Assembly: GCF_042453785.1 (NCBI RefSeq)
Contig: NC_091674.1
Location: 29,895,501 to 29,959,500 of the forward strand
Reading direction: 5' to 3'
Length of the DNA: 64,000 nucleotides
Source of the DNA: Malus domestica
Lineage: Eukaryota; Streptophyta; Magnoliopsida; Rosales; Rosaceae
The notes under the pieces were generated by a model. That model had not been told where the DNA came from, did not search any database, and was given only the letters and a program-made list of their open reading frames with translations. Below are positions 10,006 through 22,139 of this stretch, piece after piece. The stretch's first letter is position 1. Each line of letters opens with the position of its first letter. The translations under genes and the position numbers were made by a program.

Positions 10006-12336
10006 TACGGAACAAAACATATGTACCCTCCCTGGGCCATAGCTTGAGTAGGAACTTCAGTACTGCTACTATCATCTACGAAAAGCCAGTTCACATACAA
10101 CGGCAAGAAGATCGCTGCCCCAGTGCTGCAAAGCAAAACCGAAACTTCGGAGAATTACACAACCCCTTGCTACCTTATCACACTTCCAAGTTTTCAGGTC
10201 AATTTCTAAGAGTATTTCACTTGTTATTTATCGATCTCTTCACTTTTCTACTGTATTGAACATAGTGAAGAAGCTTATGATGCTCTCTAACTCAAATAAT
10301 TATTTTAGTTCTCCTTTAAAGCAGGCTATGTGACAGATAAGGCATAAATAATTATGTTCATTCTCCTAATTGTTGAAAAAATAAAAAATCTTCTAATTAA
10401 TCCTGTAATCCCATATATATCTTTACCTCCATCGGCATCACCATCTTCTTATCCACCCATGGAAATGGATGCTTATACACGTACGAGAACACACAGCCCC
10501 AATATCCCTAATCACAGCAGATTGCTTACTCAATCTTCATACTACATCTTGTTGGTTGCCCTTGCCCTCTACTTTTTCTTGTGCTAAAATTAATCAATGC
10601 CAATTCTAAAGGTTCCCCATGTAAACTTCTTATTCTTTTGATTGATGTTTTGCAATTAGAGGCTCAATCCAACCAAAGAAATGACACAAAATGTCAAAAG
10701 CAGCAACATTTGCAATGTAATAGGCTTCTGCCCCCCTTCTCATTCGTGTCGTTTCAACTTGTAACCTAATAGTTACTTTTGTTTGGAACATTCTCAGGCT
10801 CCTTAAGTTTCCACACACATGTCAATTTCTGTTTGTGCAGATTACCATGGATCATAATTACCCTAATCCGCGCACTTATGTTAGCAGCTCAAATGTGTCA
10901 ACGGAATTATTATGATTACAAGTCAGAAATCTACGTACACGAGCTCAACTCAACCCATTATAAATTGGTACGGGTTGGGGTCGCTGAGCTATCCCACTAG
11001 GAAAACTTACACATACTATTTCAGTCTAAACTCTATCCAAAAAGTCCAATGATTATCTGATCAACACATCGACTGCTTCTTCTTCATGAGAAAATATGGC
11101 TTGTAACTGTGTGTATTAGCCACCGCCATTAGTATTACTATTTTTCTTATCACGTGTCACGGAATAGAGGAATACCAGTGCGAAATAATATCAGAGATTG
11201 TACCACAAAAATCTGCCCCTTTTCACAGGCTCACAGCACAATTTCAAACTCAATATGGTTTCTTTTTTTTTTCTTTTTTTATTTGAGTTTTGCTCTTTTA
11301 ACCAAACCTGAGTTGTTATAATCAACATACCAAACGTAATACAGACCACATGAGGGACTGAATCAGTCCCAAATACCGACAACATGGACTGACTGTATCA
11401 GTGTGCAGTGGCTGTTTTCGTTGTTGTGTGAGTAGTTTTAATCAAATAGCCCATTAGACCAAACTGTTTAACAATTAAGTCTAAATTGTTCCTGCAGTGT
11501 GTTAGAGACAGTACACAAATCTCCACCATGAACATATGTATGTGGAGTTCAGTTCCCTCACCAGTACTGGTCATTCATTCCTGTCCCAAGCCAAAAGCTA
11601 GCTAACGTGGCACCTATCTCTTCTTAGAGCACACAGATGTCGAAAGCGAATTCGATCCCACTATTTCATCAGTTGCCTAGATTTCAAGCCATCATGGTCA
11701 AATTGACAGTAACATTGTACTACGATTATAATTGTTCTTGGACATGATTTGTATCACGTATGGATGATAAACTTGCAGGATAGTTTGTTTAATACATGTC
11801 GAACCCATCGCTCTTCTTCCCTCATGATATCAAATCGATCAATACCAATCTTTCATAATTATGCTCTCTGAAACTCAATTTATAGGGTTTAAATTTGAGT
11901 TCTAGAGAATTGAGGCTCAAGTTGAGTTCTAGAAAATTAAGTGAGACCCGAGTTAAGTTTCAGCCTTTATAAAGAGTACGAAAACCATAGATGCTACAAT
12001 AACAAAGTTTGGATCTGGCATGGGCAGTTTTTTTCTATGGTTTTGTACAACTTTGGCAGCATTCTAGCCCATAACAAGATTGGTTTTTTGCACAGAGATT
12101 TAATGAAATTTCGTCCTGGCTTTACACCAACTGTAAAGTTGTCTTGATTAGCAATTTTTCAGCTGAATATTGAAAAGAAAAAATTTATCTTCTTATTACC
12201 AAGTAATCACACACAATTAGAAAATGTGGATGTGTCCATATTACCATTCAATTGTTTTGCACTTGTGCGTGTGAGACATTCCCAAGGTGTCCTAGTCAAT
12301 CAACTTGCTGCTAACGATTGTGGGCGGTGACACAAT
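10006..12336. other. 2.3-kb gene-free spacer
   Basis: Several frames of 60-77 codons exist on both strands, but none carries a known motif and none joins neighbours through convincing splice sites. AT-rich, non-repetitive at the scale I can see. Confidence 0.4.
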
Positions 12337-12504
12337 AGAGATATTTTTCAATGGGACTAGAATACCAGGTGATACACCACGTGTCATTATACAAATAGTG
12401 AAATATGTGTCAAAAAGTTAATAACTTAAAAAATAAAATTTCCCACCACTTATATAAAAACATGTGGTGTACCATCCGTGTTTCGGTCACAATGAAAAAT
12501 TTCT
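12337..12504. mobile_element. MITE, family shared with about 50,945-51,105
   Basis: The left end GAGATATTTTTCAATGGGAC and the right end, whose complement reads GAGAAATTTTTCATTGTGAC, are inverted. Each is followed by a GGTGATACACCACGTG-like or complementary sequence. The same CATTGAAAAATTTCTCC end occurs at 51,088-51,105. No coding capacity. Confidence 0.65.
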
Positions 12505-13464
12505 CGACACAATAAGATGGAATCAATTCACGATCAAGTGGTTGGTTTTGGGTAATACTTTGGAATTTATCTCTTGATTTGTAGTTTGGAGTTCTCATAG
12601 CCCACTCGTTAGTGCTAAAGCTGCTCCTTAGCGCTCATAGCCGCTCGTTAGTGCTAAAATTACTCGTTAATTCGTAGTGGTACTATTACTGTTTTTATCT
12701 CAGATTCGTTTACTAACATAAGTAATGACCAACACAATTGAATTTAACAGATGGTCCCACAGAAAATTAATCATCTGGAGCAGAATCACTTTCACATAGT
12801 GGTTTAGGGTGAGAGTGAGAGATGGGAGCCACAAGAGAGTTGAAAGAAACCCTAAGGGGGGACCAAAAACGAGTTTTTAAAGGTTTTCATATGAATTAAT
12901 GAAATTATAGAAACAAACCAACAAAATATTCTTCCTCATTTTTCTCCCATAAAACACAGTACATAAAAAACACAAAAGAGGGCAATTGTGGCCTTCCCTA
13001 ACCCTAGTTTGGTCCCACATGGATCCCCCAATTTGACTTGCAACCAATAAGAGTTCAGAGAAAAAGATGAAGCTCAGAAGCTTAGCCAATGAGCAGTGAT
13101 ATACTACCTCCTTGTGGGTCCCGAGAAGCTTTAGCAACATCCTCTCCTCTCTTCCTAATGTAGCAAAGCACCACAACTACTGCAGGGGCATGAAGGTAAG
13201 AGTAAAAGCTGGATCTTCCTTTCACTCTCACACTCTTCTCCCAGTCCCCACTCCATAATTATTGAACCATTTGGGCCCCTAAATAAATATGTGAACCCAC
13301 CTTAATATTCCCTGTTCTTGAGTTGTGACTACTTACAACAAAAGCACTTTGTTCACCTCAACATTCCTCCTGAGTTCAGTTGTGACTTATAACAAAAGCA
13401 CTTGTTCATCGGTTTGATTCTTGCTAATTTTATCAAACACTTTGCAGTTTGCTGCTGCTGCAAT
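12505..13464. promoter_or_regulatory. upstream region of the CONSTANS-like gene
   Basis: 12,600-12,670 has three imperfect repeats of CTCGTTAGTGCTAAA. No protein gene is seen. An imperfect direct repeat (TTGTGACTAC... and TTGTGACTTATAACAAAAGC) lies at 13,322-13,402. The leader and promoter of the COL gene must lie here, but I cannot fix a TATA box or start site. Confidence 0.35.
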
Positions 13465-14496
13465 ATGATCACTGATAAGAAAGCTGCAAATGCAATGGGA
13501 GGCAACACAGCTCGAGCTTGCGATAGCTGTTTGGTGAAACGGGCACGATGGTTTTGTGCTGCTGATGATGCTTTTCTTTGCCAAAGATGCGATGCCTCGG
13601 TGCACTCGGCGAACCAGTTAGCAAGCAGACACGAGAGGGTTCGGCTCCAAGGTTCATCTTTCAAGGCCAATGAGCCGATGCAGCTGACTGCAGACCAAGC
13701 TACACCGGCTTGGCACAATGGGTTCAAGCGCAAGGCACGAACCCCTCGCCACAACAACAAGCCTGGATTCGCAGTCAAAGAGGAGCAAGAGAAAGTAGGG
13801 TTACACCCTCCTCTACCTTTTGTTCCGGAAATTGGGTGCGAAGAAGCAAATTTAATGGAGAATGAGGAAAATGAAGATCTAGAGCAGCTTCTTTATAGGG
13901 TTCCAATTTACGACCCTTTTGCGGCCAAGCTTTGCAATATTTCATCAACTGATCAAGTTGAGAACAATACTGACGCTATTAATCTCGATGATGAAGAGAT
14001 TGAGATCAGAAATATGGGAAATAATCATGAAGGAGTACAGGATGACTTGGACAAACTGGGAGGGTTTCTACCGACGGATATGGAGCTCGCGGAGTTTGCT
14101 GCTGATGTGGAGAACCTCCTTGGAGGGGGACTAGATGAGGATTGTAGTGACATCAAAGGAGTCCTGGGGCTATTGGACGAGGGTAAAGAAGTGAAGGTTG
14201 AAGAGGAAGTTGAAGGGATGGAATTTAATCCTTCTATCTTGGATTGGAGCTTGGATTACGATCAGTCATCAGCTGTACCGGTACAAATGGGAAGTGAGGA
14301 CAAGGAGGAAGAGGAGAAGCTAGTCCTGCTCACGGGGGCTCAGAGTAGTGATGAGATGGCATTCATGGAGAACAAGCAGATGGTGATGAAGAGGAAGAAG
14401 ATATGTTTGAGGCTAGATTATGAGACAGTCATCACTGCTTGGGCAAGTCAAGGCTCTCCGTGGACGAATGGAACTCGACCGGAACTCAACCCTGAA

Positions 14497-14501
14497 GACG
14501 G
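14497..14501 (+). repeat. target-site duplication, left (GACGG)
   Basis: The five bases before the left LTR match 19817-19821 after the right LTR exactly. A 5-bp duplication is standard for Ty1/copia integrase. Confidence 0.95.
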
Positions 14502-15041
14502 TGTTGATTATTGACTCAAACATGTAGTCAAAGTCCAAATCTTTGGGCTACTTTTGTGGTCAAAATTGTTGGATGGCATGCTACATGTGGGAAACCAAAA
14601 TTGGATGCACTTATGCCTAATTCTTTTTGACTTGATGTTAGGCCTTTGGCCATTGATGTCTTTGAGAAGCTTTTCTTTGGCTATAAAAGGAGAGCAAGGT
14701 GTAGCTCATAAGCATGGAGAAGTAGAGAAGAACAAGGAAGAGAGAAAAATAGCAAGAAGCCATTTGGCATAGAGAAGAATTTTCTCAAATTGTCTTGTTT
14801 TGTATTTTTGGTTTTCTCTTCCTATTGTAAGTGTGAGAGCTTGGGGTTATTTGGGTCTTTGGGAAATTGAGTGATAAACACTATTGTATGTTCTCATTGA
14901 TTATAGTGGAATACTCCGTCGTCTCCAAACTGGATGTAGGCATTGCCGAACCAGTATAAATCTTGGTGTTCTTGTTGGTGTTGTTTTTATTCTGTTCTGT
15001 CTTACTATTCACTTACAGTCGTACGCCGCTTCCGCACAACA
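14502..15041 (+). repeat. 5' LTR (540 bp)
   Basis: TGTTGATT...CACAACA, so it has the usual TG/CA ends. A clear TATA box (CTATAAAAGG) lies at 14681-14690, and the R/U5 part lies downstream. By eye every base matches the right LTR. Confidence 0.95.
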
Positions 15042-15043
15042 AG

Positions 15044-15057
15044 TGGTACCAGAGCCC
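15044..15057 (+). other. primer-binding site, initiator tRNA-Met
   Basis: TGGTACCAGAGCCC starts two bases after the LTR. It matches the usual plant copia sequence TGGTATCAGAGC, complementary to the 3' end of initiator methionine tRNA, with one change (C for T at position 6). Confidence 0.85.
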
Positions 15058-15169
15058 AGTTCCGTGAATAGTGTTGGCGCTACAGTTCAATGAACAGTGA
15101 ACTGCTACAATATCTGTGAACAGTATTGTACCTGTGAACAGTGCCGTATTTGTGAACAGTACCGAGTAG

Positions 15170-18100
15170 ATGGCTGGAGATAAAGATGAATCTGTAAGGA
15201 AGGAGTCAGCATCGTCTTCGTCTTCATCCAATAGACATCCAACCACTACTACAAGGTTAGAGGTTGATAAATTCAATGGCTCTAATAATTTTGGTATGTG
15301 GCAATGTGAAGTTATGGATGTGTTGTATCAACAAGAGTTGGATATGGTTCTGGAAGATAAACCAGAAGATATTGATGACAAGCAGTGGACGCGAATTAAT
15401 CTTCATGCTTGTGCTGCTATTCGATCGTTCCTTGATAAGGAGTTGAAATACCCGTATATGAAGGAAACTTCTGCTAAGGAGTTATGGACGAAATTGGAGG
15501 AGAAGTATATGACCAAGAGCGCAGAAAATCGTCTCTTCTTGAAGAAGCGACTCTTCCGATTTCAGTATCGTCCAGGTATCTCTATGCACGAACACCTCAA
15601 TGATTATAATAAAATACTTGCTGATTTAGCAAACCTTGATGTGAAAATTCCTGACGAGGACAAGGCACTATGTTTGTTAAATTCATTGCCTGATGATTAT
15701 GATCATTTGACAACTACTCTGTTGTATGGAAAATCCGAGGTGAAACTTGATGAGGTGTCTGCGGCATTGGTGAATCATGAGTGTCGTAAGAAGGAATTGA
15801 AGACTCACAATTCACAAACCGAGGCATTTGTTGCAAGGGGTCGAACAGAGGAAAGAAAATCTGGGAAGCGGGGAAAATCTCGTTCAAAGTCACGAGGGAA
15901 GTTTCCTGCTAAAGATGAATGTGCTTTTTGTCGCCAAAAGGGTCATTGGAAGAAAGACTGCCCCAAATTGAAGAACAAAGAGAAGGAGAAAGCGGGTTCT
16001 GAAGCAAATATTGCAAAATCTGGAGATGATGATTTCGAGTTTGCTTTGGCTAGTTCATATGCTGATGGTCACTCCAATGAGTGGATTTTGGATTCAGGTT
16101 GCACCTATCATATGTGTCCCATTCGGGAATGGTTTTCTAATTTCGAGGAGCTGGATGGTGGAGTTGTTTTGATGGGTAATAATAATGCCTGCAAAACACA
16201 AGGGATAGGCAAAATCTGTTTGAAGATGCATGATGGAACAGTCAGAGAATTAAGTGATGTTCGGTATGTACCGGATATGAAGAAAAATCTTATCTCACTG
16301 GGTGCATTGGAATCCAAGGGTCTCAAGATCACCATGGAGGGTGGAGTTCTTAAAGCTGTGTACGGGGCACTGGTGGTGATGAAAGGTACAAGACGAAATA
16401 ACTTGTATTTCTTGCAGGGGAATACAGTTATTGGTGGAGCAGCTGTCACCGAAGCTGCTGACGCAGATAGCACAGACACCACGAGGTTATGGCATATGCG
16501 TCTTGGGCATGCTGGTGAAAAAGCGTTGCAAGGATTGGTGAAGCAAGGCTTATTGAAAGGTGCAAAGGCATGCAAATTGGAATTCTGTGAGCATTGTGTG
16601 TTGGGTAAGCAAACTAGAGTAAAATTTGGCACTGCTATTCACCACACTAAGGGCATTCTTGATTATGTTCACACTGATGTTTGGGGACCTTCCAAGAATG
16701 CATCTTGGGGAGGTAGCCATTATTTTGTCTCCTTTGTTGATGACTTCTCTAGAAGAATATGGGTGTACACCATGAAGCGTAAAGATGAAGTCTTGAAGAT
16801 ATTCCTGAAGTGGAAAAAGATGATTGAAACGCAAAGCGGTCGAAAGATCAAGACTCTCAGATCAGACAATGGGGGTGAATATAAGTCTGATCCTTTCTTG
16901 AAAGTTTGTCAAGATGAGGGTATTGTGAGGCACTTCACGGTTAGGGAGACACCGCAACAGAATGGGGTGGCGGAGCGCATGAACCGTACTTTACTTGAGA
17001 AAGTTCGGTGTATGTTGTCTAATGCTGGATTAGGCAAGGCATTTTGGGCTGAGGCAATTACTTATGCAAGCCATCTCATTAATCGATTGCCAGCTGTTGC
17101 GAACGAGGGCAAAACGCCTATGGAGGTATGGTCTGGTAAACCTTGTACAGATTACAAGTTTTTACACATATTTGGTTGTCCTGCTTACTATCGTGTCAGA
17201 GAAAGCAAGTTGGATCCAAGAGCAAAGAAAGCTCTATTTATGGGCTTTAGCACTGGCGTTAAGGGATACCGACTCTGGTGTCCAGATGAGAAGAAATTTG
17301 TTGTAAGCAGAGATGTGACTTTTGATGAGGCTGCTATGATTAATCAGAACAAGCATGAAGGTGAAACTGAAGCGACCGAGACCATGAGTAGCTCAAAGCA
17401 GGTGGAGTTACTGAAGACTCCAGTTGTTCCAGTAAGGTCTGATGTTTCAAACACTAGTCCTACAGTTAATTCTGATGATGAGGACGAGGATGATGAAGAG
17501 GAGGCACCTACCCAAGAGCCTCCACAGCAACAAGACTATATTGCAACCAGAAGATCGAGAAGGGAAATCCGAAAGCCTGCTCGATTTACTGATATTGTGG
17601 CATATGCACTTCCCGTTATTGAAGATGATATTCCATCCGCCTACAAAGAAGCTGTCATGAGTTCAGAGTGCGAGTTGTGGAAGAAATCTATGGATGAGGA
17701 GATGAAATCTCTTCATAAAAATGAGACTTGGAAGCTGGTTCAGTTACCAAAGGGGAAGAAAGCAATTGGTTGTAAATGGGTGTATGCCAAAAAGATGGAA
17801 TCTTTGGGAAAAGACAATGTAAGATTTAAAGCCAGATTGGTAGCTAAAGGCTATGCTCAGAAGGAAGGCATTGACTACAATGAGGTATTTTCTCCTGTAG
17901 TAAAACATTCTTCTATTCGTATTCTGTTGGCTTTAGTTGTGCAGTTTGACCTTGAGTTGGCCCAACTTGATGTCAAGACTGCGTTCTTACATGGTGATTT
18001 GGAGGAAGAGATTTATATGTCTCAGCCAGAAGGTTTTAAGGTTGCTGGAAAGGAAAATTGGGTTTGCAAATTGGAAAAATCATTGTATGGCTTGAAGCAG

Positions 18101-19207
18101 TCTCCAAGACAATGGTACAAGCGATTTGATAGATTTATGATCGGGCAGAAGTACACAAGAAGTCACTATGACCATTGTGTATACTTTCGCAAACTACAAG
18201 ATGGAACCTTCATTTATCTGCTTTTATATGTTGATGATATGCTTATAGCATGTAAGAGCAAAGTGGAGATTACAAGGTTGAAGACTCAACTAAGTAATGA
18301 ATTTGAGATGAAGGACTTGGGAGAAGCTCGGAAGATACTAGGTATGGAAATTGAAAGAGATAGAGCGAAGGGCAAGATTAGTCTGTGTCAGAAGCAGTAT
18401 TTGAAGAAGGTACTACAACGTTTCAGGATGAATGAAAATTCAAAACCGGTTAGTACACCTCTTGCCTCTCATTTCAAACTTAGCGCTTCTATGTCTCCTA
18501 AAACTGTTAAAGAGAGTCAGTACATGGCTCAAATTCCTTATGCAAATGTTGTTGGTAGTTTGATGTATGCTATGGTGTGTACTAGGCCTGATATTTCACA
18601 AGCTGTTAGCATTGTCAGTAGATATATGCATAATCCAGGAAAAGGGCATTGGCAAGCTGTGAAATGGATTCTACGGTATATTCTGGGTACTGTGGATGTT
18701 GGTTTATTGTTCCAGCAGGATAAAGTTACTGGTAAATGTGTTGTTGGATATGTGGATTCTGATTACGCAGGTGATTTGGACAAGCGTAGGTCCACTACTG
18801 GTTTTGTATTCTCTATTGCTGGAGGTCCAGTAAGTTGGAGGTCGATTCTGCAATCTACAGTTGCTTTGTCGACTACTGAGGCAGAATACATGGCTGTGAC
18901 AGAAGCTATAAAGGAAGCCATCTGGCTTCAAGGGTTGCTTGATGACTTAGGGGTTCAACAAGACCATGTGGATGTTTATTGCGACAGTCAGAGTGCTATA
19001 CATTTAGCAAAGAATCAAGTTCATCATGCACGTACGAAACACATTGACGTGAGGTTCCATTTTGTTCGTGAGGTTATTGACGAGGGAGATATTCTTCTTC
19101 AGAAGATTGGGACCGCTGACAATCCTGCGGATATGTTAACGAAGCCAGTTTCGTTGCACAAGTTTAAGCACTGCTTAGACTTGATTGGCGTTTGTAAAAT
19201 TTGTTGA
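15170..19207 (+). CDS. Ty1/copia gag-pol polyprotein, intact (1,345 aa)
   Basis: Domains follow copia order. Gag (UBN2-like) is at about 60-200 and a CCHC zinc knuckle at 250-263 ([14 protein letters not shown]). The aspartic protease has LDSG at 307-310. The gag-pre-integrase HHCC region is at about 442-477. The integrase core has the triad D503, D566 and E602, with exactly 35 residues between the last two. The reverse transcriptase has YVDDM at 1020-1024. RNase H follows (VDSDYAGD and STTEAEYMA), ending at [12 protein letters not shown]. Copia order is shown by integrase before RT. No stop or frameshift and no missing catalytic residue is visible. The start is the first ATG after the leader. 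Expression would come from the left LTR. Confidence 0.95.
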   Translation: MAGDKDESVRKESASSSSSSNRHPTTTTRLEVDKFNGSNNFGMWQCEVMDVLYQQELDMVLEDKPEDIDDKQWTRINLHACAAIRSFLDKELKYPYMKETSAKELWTKLEEKYMTKSAENRLFLKKRLFRFQYRPGISMHEHLNDYNKILADLANLDVKIPDEDKALCLLNSLPDDYDHLTTTLLYGKSEVKLDEVSAALVNHECRKKELKTHNSQTEAFVARGRTEERKSGKRGKSRSKSRGKFPAKDECAFCRQKGHWKKDCPKLKNKEKEKAGSEANIAKSGDDDFEFALASSYADGHSNEWILDSGCTYHMCPIREWFSNFEELDGGVVLMGNNNACKTQGIGKICLKMHDGTVRELSDVRYVPDMKKNLISLGALESKGLKITMEGGVLKAVYGALVVMKGTRRNNLYFLQGNTVIGGAAVTEAADADSTDTTRLWHMRLGHAGEKALQGLVKQGLLKGAKACKLEFCEHCVLGKQTRVKFGTAIHHTKGILDYVHTDVWGPSKNASWGGSHYFVSFVDDFSRRIWVYTMKRKDEVLKIFLKWKKMIETQSGRKIKTLRSDNGGEYKSDPFLKVCQDEGIVRHFTVRETPQQNGVAERMNRTLLEKVRCMLSNAGLGKAFWAEAITYASHLINRLPAVANEGKTPMEVWSGKPCTDYKFLHIFGCPAYYRVRESKLDPRAKKALFMGFSTGVKGYRLWCPDEKKFVVSRDVTFDEAAMINQNKHEGETEATETMSSSKQVELLKTPVVPVRSDVSNTSPTVNSDDEDEDDEEEAPTQEPPQQQDYIATRRSRREIRKPARFTDIVAYALPVIEDDIPSAYKEAVMSSECELWKKSMDEEMKSLHKNETWKLVQLPKGKKAIGCKWVYAKKMESLGKDNVRFKARLVAKGYAQKEGIDYNEVFSPVVKHSSIRILLALVVQFDLELAQLDVKTAFLHGDLEEEIYMSQPEGFKVAGKENWVCKLEKSLYGLKQSPRQWYKRFDRFMIGQKYTRSHYDHCVYFRKLQDGTFIYLLLYVDDMLIACKSKVEITRLKTQLSNEFEMKDLGEARKILGMEIERDRAKGKISLCQKQYLKKVLQRFRMNENSKPVSTPLASHFKLSASMSPKTVKESQYMAQIPYANVVGSLMYAMVCTRPDISQAVSIVSRYMHNPGKGHWQAVKWILRYILGTVDVGLLFQQDKVTGKCVVGYVDSDYAGDLDKRRSTTGFVFSIAGGPVSWRSILQSTVALSTTEAEYMAVTEAIKEAIWLQGLLDDLGVQQDHVDVYCDSQSAIHLAKNQVHHARTKHIDVRFHFVREVIDEGDILLQKIGTADNPADMLTKPVSLHKFKHCLDLIGVCKIC

Positions 19208-19276
19208 TTGCCCCATGGGGGATTGGGAGATGACTATTTGGAGTTCTACTTAGAGGGTTTGAGTCAAGGTGGAGAT

Positions 19277-19816
19277 TGTTGATTATTGACTCAAACATGT
19301 AGTCAAAGTCCAAATCTTTGGGCTACTTTTGTGGTCAAAATTGTTGGATGGCATGCTACATGTGGGAAACCAAAATTGGATGCACTTATGCCTAATTCTT
19401 TTTGACTTGATGTTAGGCCTTTGGCCATTGATGTCTTTGAGAAGCTTTTCTTTGGCTATAAAAGGAGAGCAAGGTGTAGCTCATAAGCATGGAGAAGTAG
19501 AGAAGAACAAGGAAGAGAGAAAAATAGCAAGAAGCCATTTGGCATAGAGAAGAATTTTCTCAAATTGTCTTGTTTTGTATTTTTGGTTTTCTCTTCCTAT
19601 TGTAAGTGTGAGAGCTTGGGGTTATTTGGGTCTTTGGGAAATTGAGTGATAAACACTATTGTATGTTCTCATTGATTATAGTGGAATACTCCGTCGTCTC
19701 CAAACTGGATGTAGGCATTGCCGAACCAGTATAAATCTTGGTGTTCTTGTTGGTGTTGTTTTTATTCTGTTCTGTCTTACTATTCACTTACAGTCGTACG
19801 CCGCTTCCGCACAACA
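19277..19816 (+). repeat. 3' LTR (540 bp)
   Basis: Same length as the 5' LTR, and I found no base difference reading them side by side. Its TATA box (19456-19465) points into the remaining COL exon and intron, so the LTR could promote a CCT-only transcript. Confidence 0.95.
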
Positions 19817-19821
19817 GACGG
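19817..19821 (+). repeat. target-site duplication, right (GACGG)
   Basis: Direct copy of 14497-14501. Dropping one copy together with the element restores the COL frame. Confidence 0.95.
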
Positions 19822-20765
19822 CTGGCTAGACTGCATGGTAACAATATTACTCTCTCTCTCTCTCTCTCTCTCCATTTTCTGGTCCTACTGATCTACTAGA
19901 CTATACTAGACAACAAAAGCATACTCATTTGAATCACTCAGGTGTACTCTTCTGCATGTGATTACTGTCTACTGAATACTGAAAAGAGTAAAAAAAATCA
20001 TGTGCATATGATTACATTATATTCAATGATTCATAATTACATATCAAATCCACTAGACATTTTTAATTAACTCTGTGAGGATGATTTCCTATATAATTAT
20101 AATCTATCTACCTTGTGTTACTTAAGTAAGACTATTATTAAGCTAGCACAATTTTTACGAAACCTAATTAGGTTTTTTTTTTCCTTTCGTTAAAAAATTA
20201 GGGTTATGTATTATGTGGTTATTGCAGGGTATGTGGCCTACAGAAATTTATCAACCACATGGAGATACTGCAGGATGTGTAAGTGGAAGAGGCGATGACC
20301 GGGGAAGAGAAGCAAGAGTTTCGAGGTACAGAGAGAAACGAAGGACGCGATTGTTTTCGAAGAAGATAAGATACGAAGTTAGGAAGCTGAACGCGGAGAA
20401 GCGGCCTAGAATGAAAGGTCGGTTCGTTAAGAGGACAACGTCCAGCTTTGGTGGGGTGGGAAGTAGTAGTAGTAATGCTCCTGCGGCTGCATTTCCCTAC
20501 CTCATGATCAATAAATAACAGTAAGTAGCTGTAGCTCTCGTGATGATTTTCATGAACATCCCAATTTTGCTTGTTTAATTTCATGGCAAAATTGGACTGA
20601 CGTTGATGTATATATGCAATGTGCCAGAAATATAAGGCCTGCATTTGTAGAATAAATGAAGTAAGTTGGTAGCTTATAACTAACACAGTTAGTCCTTCTC
20701 TTTCACTACTAATAACTAGCTAGTCCTGGAAATCCGAAGCTTCACTGAACAAGATCAGAAGAGCT

Positions 20766-20824
<59 letters not shown>
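20766..20824. repeat. (CT)n microsatellite
   Basis: About 29 CT units, uninterrupted apart from the leading CCCTCC. A shorter CT run lies inside the COL intron at 19850-19872. Confidence 0.95.
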
Positions 20825-20826
<2 letters not shown>

Positions 20827-22135
20827 AAAAACACAATAACCAATATAACTTTGAAAATATGTGTGCTAATTGATGTATGTATAGCTAACAATTTGTTGGC
20901 AATAGCTACTAGACTGGAGTAACAACATTCATGTTTTCTAAATGTACGGAAGAGTGAAATTTTCTAAATCCCCCCCGAACTTATACGTACTTAACTTCTT
21001 ATTACCCTTAGGTGGTGTGCACATGCCTTTATCTAATGAAAATTTGGATGGAATGTGAAGACAATAGACGGTATGGGGAAATTGGCTACAAACATTAACT
21101 TGAGTCCGTAATTTACTAAAAGAAAAGTTAAGAGTAAATCAGAAGGCAAATACAAGTTCATGGAGTATTTTGACAATTTACTTAACGGTACTCCTGGGTT
21201 GATAATGATATTTTAGTTAACTTCTCTACATCACATTTAATCAAATTGGCAATTGAAAGTTGACTATAAGAATGCCTAAATGTGAGCGTTCAACCAAAAA
21301 CGAAGTCGTAACGGTTACAGAGATACAAAAATATCTTTCAAACACTAGATGCAAGACATAGATAATACACCTACAATCATAATATCATATATATCTTTGT
21401 TGTTATGAATATGATGGTACAATATATATATATTGATAAGTCAATTTCGTGGATAAGTACCCTAAAAAGCTTTTGTGCACAGCCATCATATAAGTTGAAA
21501 TAGAAATCACGATTCAGAAACCAAGTCACAGTATTTTATTTTTTTTTATCCACGTTTTTGGGAGCACGGTTAAATTTTGATTCATTTTGCTGGCAAAAGT
21601 TAAATTTGAAGAGAGAAAGGGAAAAAAAAGATTGACAAAACCTGGCCAAGTTGATCAACAGATTCCGGCATTGGGTGACATTCACCACTGTAAATTTCAT
21701 GCAGTTGTTGGTAGATTCGGTTAACGAAAATACATGTCTTGGAATAAGAACTAGGGTTTCTTCCTACTAGCTAAGCAATACCAATAGGAAGACGATCTTT
21801 TTTTGCCAGATATTTGCATCAGTAGAGTCCTCTGGAAAAAGAAAAAACGTGGTTGTGTTTCTCAAGAGAGAAATCAGAAAGTGATAATGCACGTGGGTGA
21901 GGACCACCAAACAAAAACCCTAAGCCCCTTTCTATTTTTACTGATTTGGTTCTGAATTATTATATGGATATAAATGAATGAATGAATTTTAAAAAAAAAT
22001 TAAGTCCTTAAGCTGGCAATTATGGTTGTGGTAGTAGTAGTGGCGGGTATGGTTGTGGTGGTAGTGGTTTAGTAGTATTGGTGGTGGTGACAACCAAAAA
22101 AGCGAAAATAAAAAACTAAAAATAAGATAATACTT
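20825..22135. other. gene-free spacer after the COL gene
   Basis: AT-rich. 22,010-22,090 is a GTGGTAGTAGTGG-type low-complexity run. No gene or clear transposon boundary. Confidence 0.4.
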
Positions 22136-22139
22136 AAAG

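Larger units (their letters stand above)
14502..19816 (+). mobile_element. complete Ty1/copia LTR retrotransposon, 5,315 bp
   Basis: LTRs at 14502-15041 and 19277-19816, a primer-binding site just after the left LTR, one long gag-pol ORF, and a polypurine stretch (AAGGTGGAGA, about 19267-19275) just before the right LTR. The 5-bp duplication GACGG flanks it. The element sits in the same orientation as the COL gene, 16 coding bases before the exon 1 splice donor. Equal-length, apparently identical LTRs and an unbroken ORF mark a young insertion that may still be mobile. Confidence 0.95.
13465..20518 (+). pseudogene. CONSTANS-like (COL16/COL6-type) gene interrupted by a copia retrotransposon
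   Basis: A B-box plus CCT nuclear regulator of the group-II COL/BBX type (recalled roles: light, flowering, pigment). Exon 1 is 13465-14501 plus 19822-19837, split by the element at 14502-19816. The intron is 19838-20227 (GTAACA...TTGCAG) and exon 2 is 20228-20518. Without the element the protein would be 447 aa. The B-box lies at residues 16-61 (ACDSC, FCAADDAFLC, CDASVHSAN). Acidic middle motifs follow (GGFLPTDMELAEFAADVENL). The CCT domain is in exon 2 ([20 protein letters not shown] through RMKGRFVKR). With the element, the frame runs three codons into the LTR and stops at 14512-14514, leaving 349 aa with the B-box but no CCT. The rest of the coding sequence looks undamaged, so the disruption is recent. 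The start is the ATG at 13465, matching the family N-terminus, not the upstream one at 13402. Confidence 0.9.

Noticed and set aside
13402-13464. Upstream in-frame ATG for the COL gene
   Set aside because: Adds a hydrophobic Cys-rich stretch unlike any COL N-terminus. The ATG at 13465 matches the family start.
16108-16632. 174-codon frame on the minus strand
   Set aside because: Antisense to the protease/integrase part of the gag-pol ORF.
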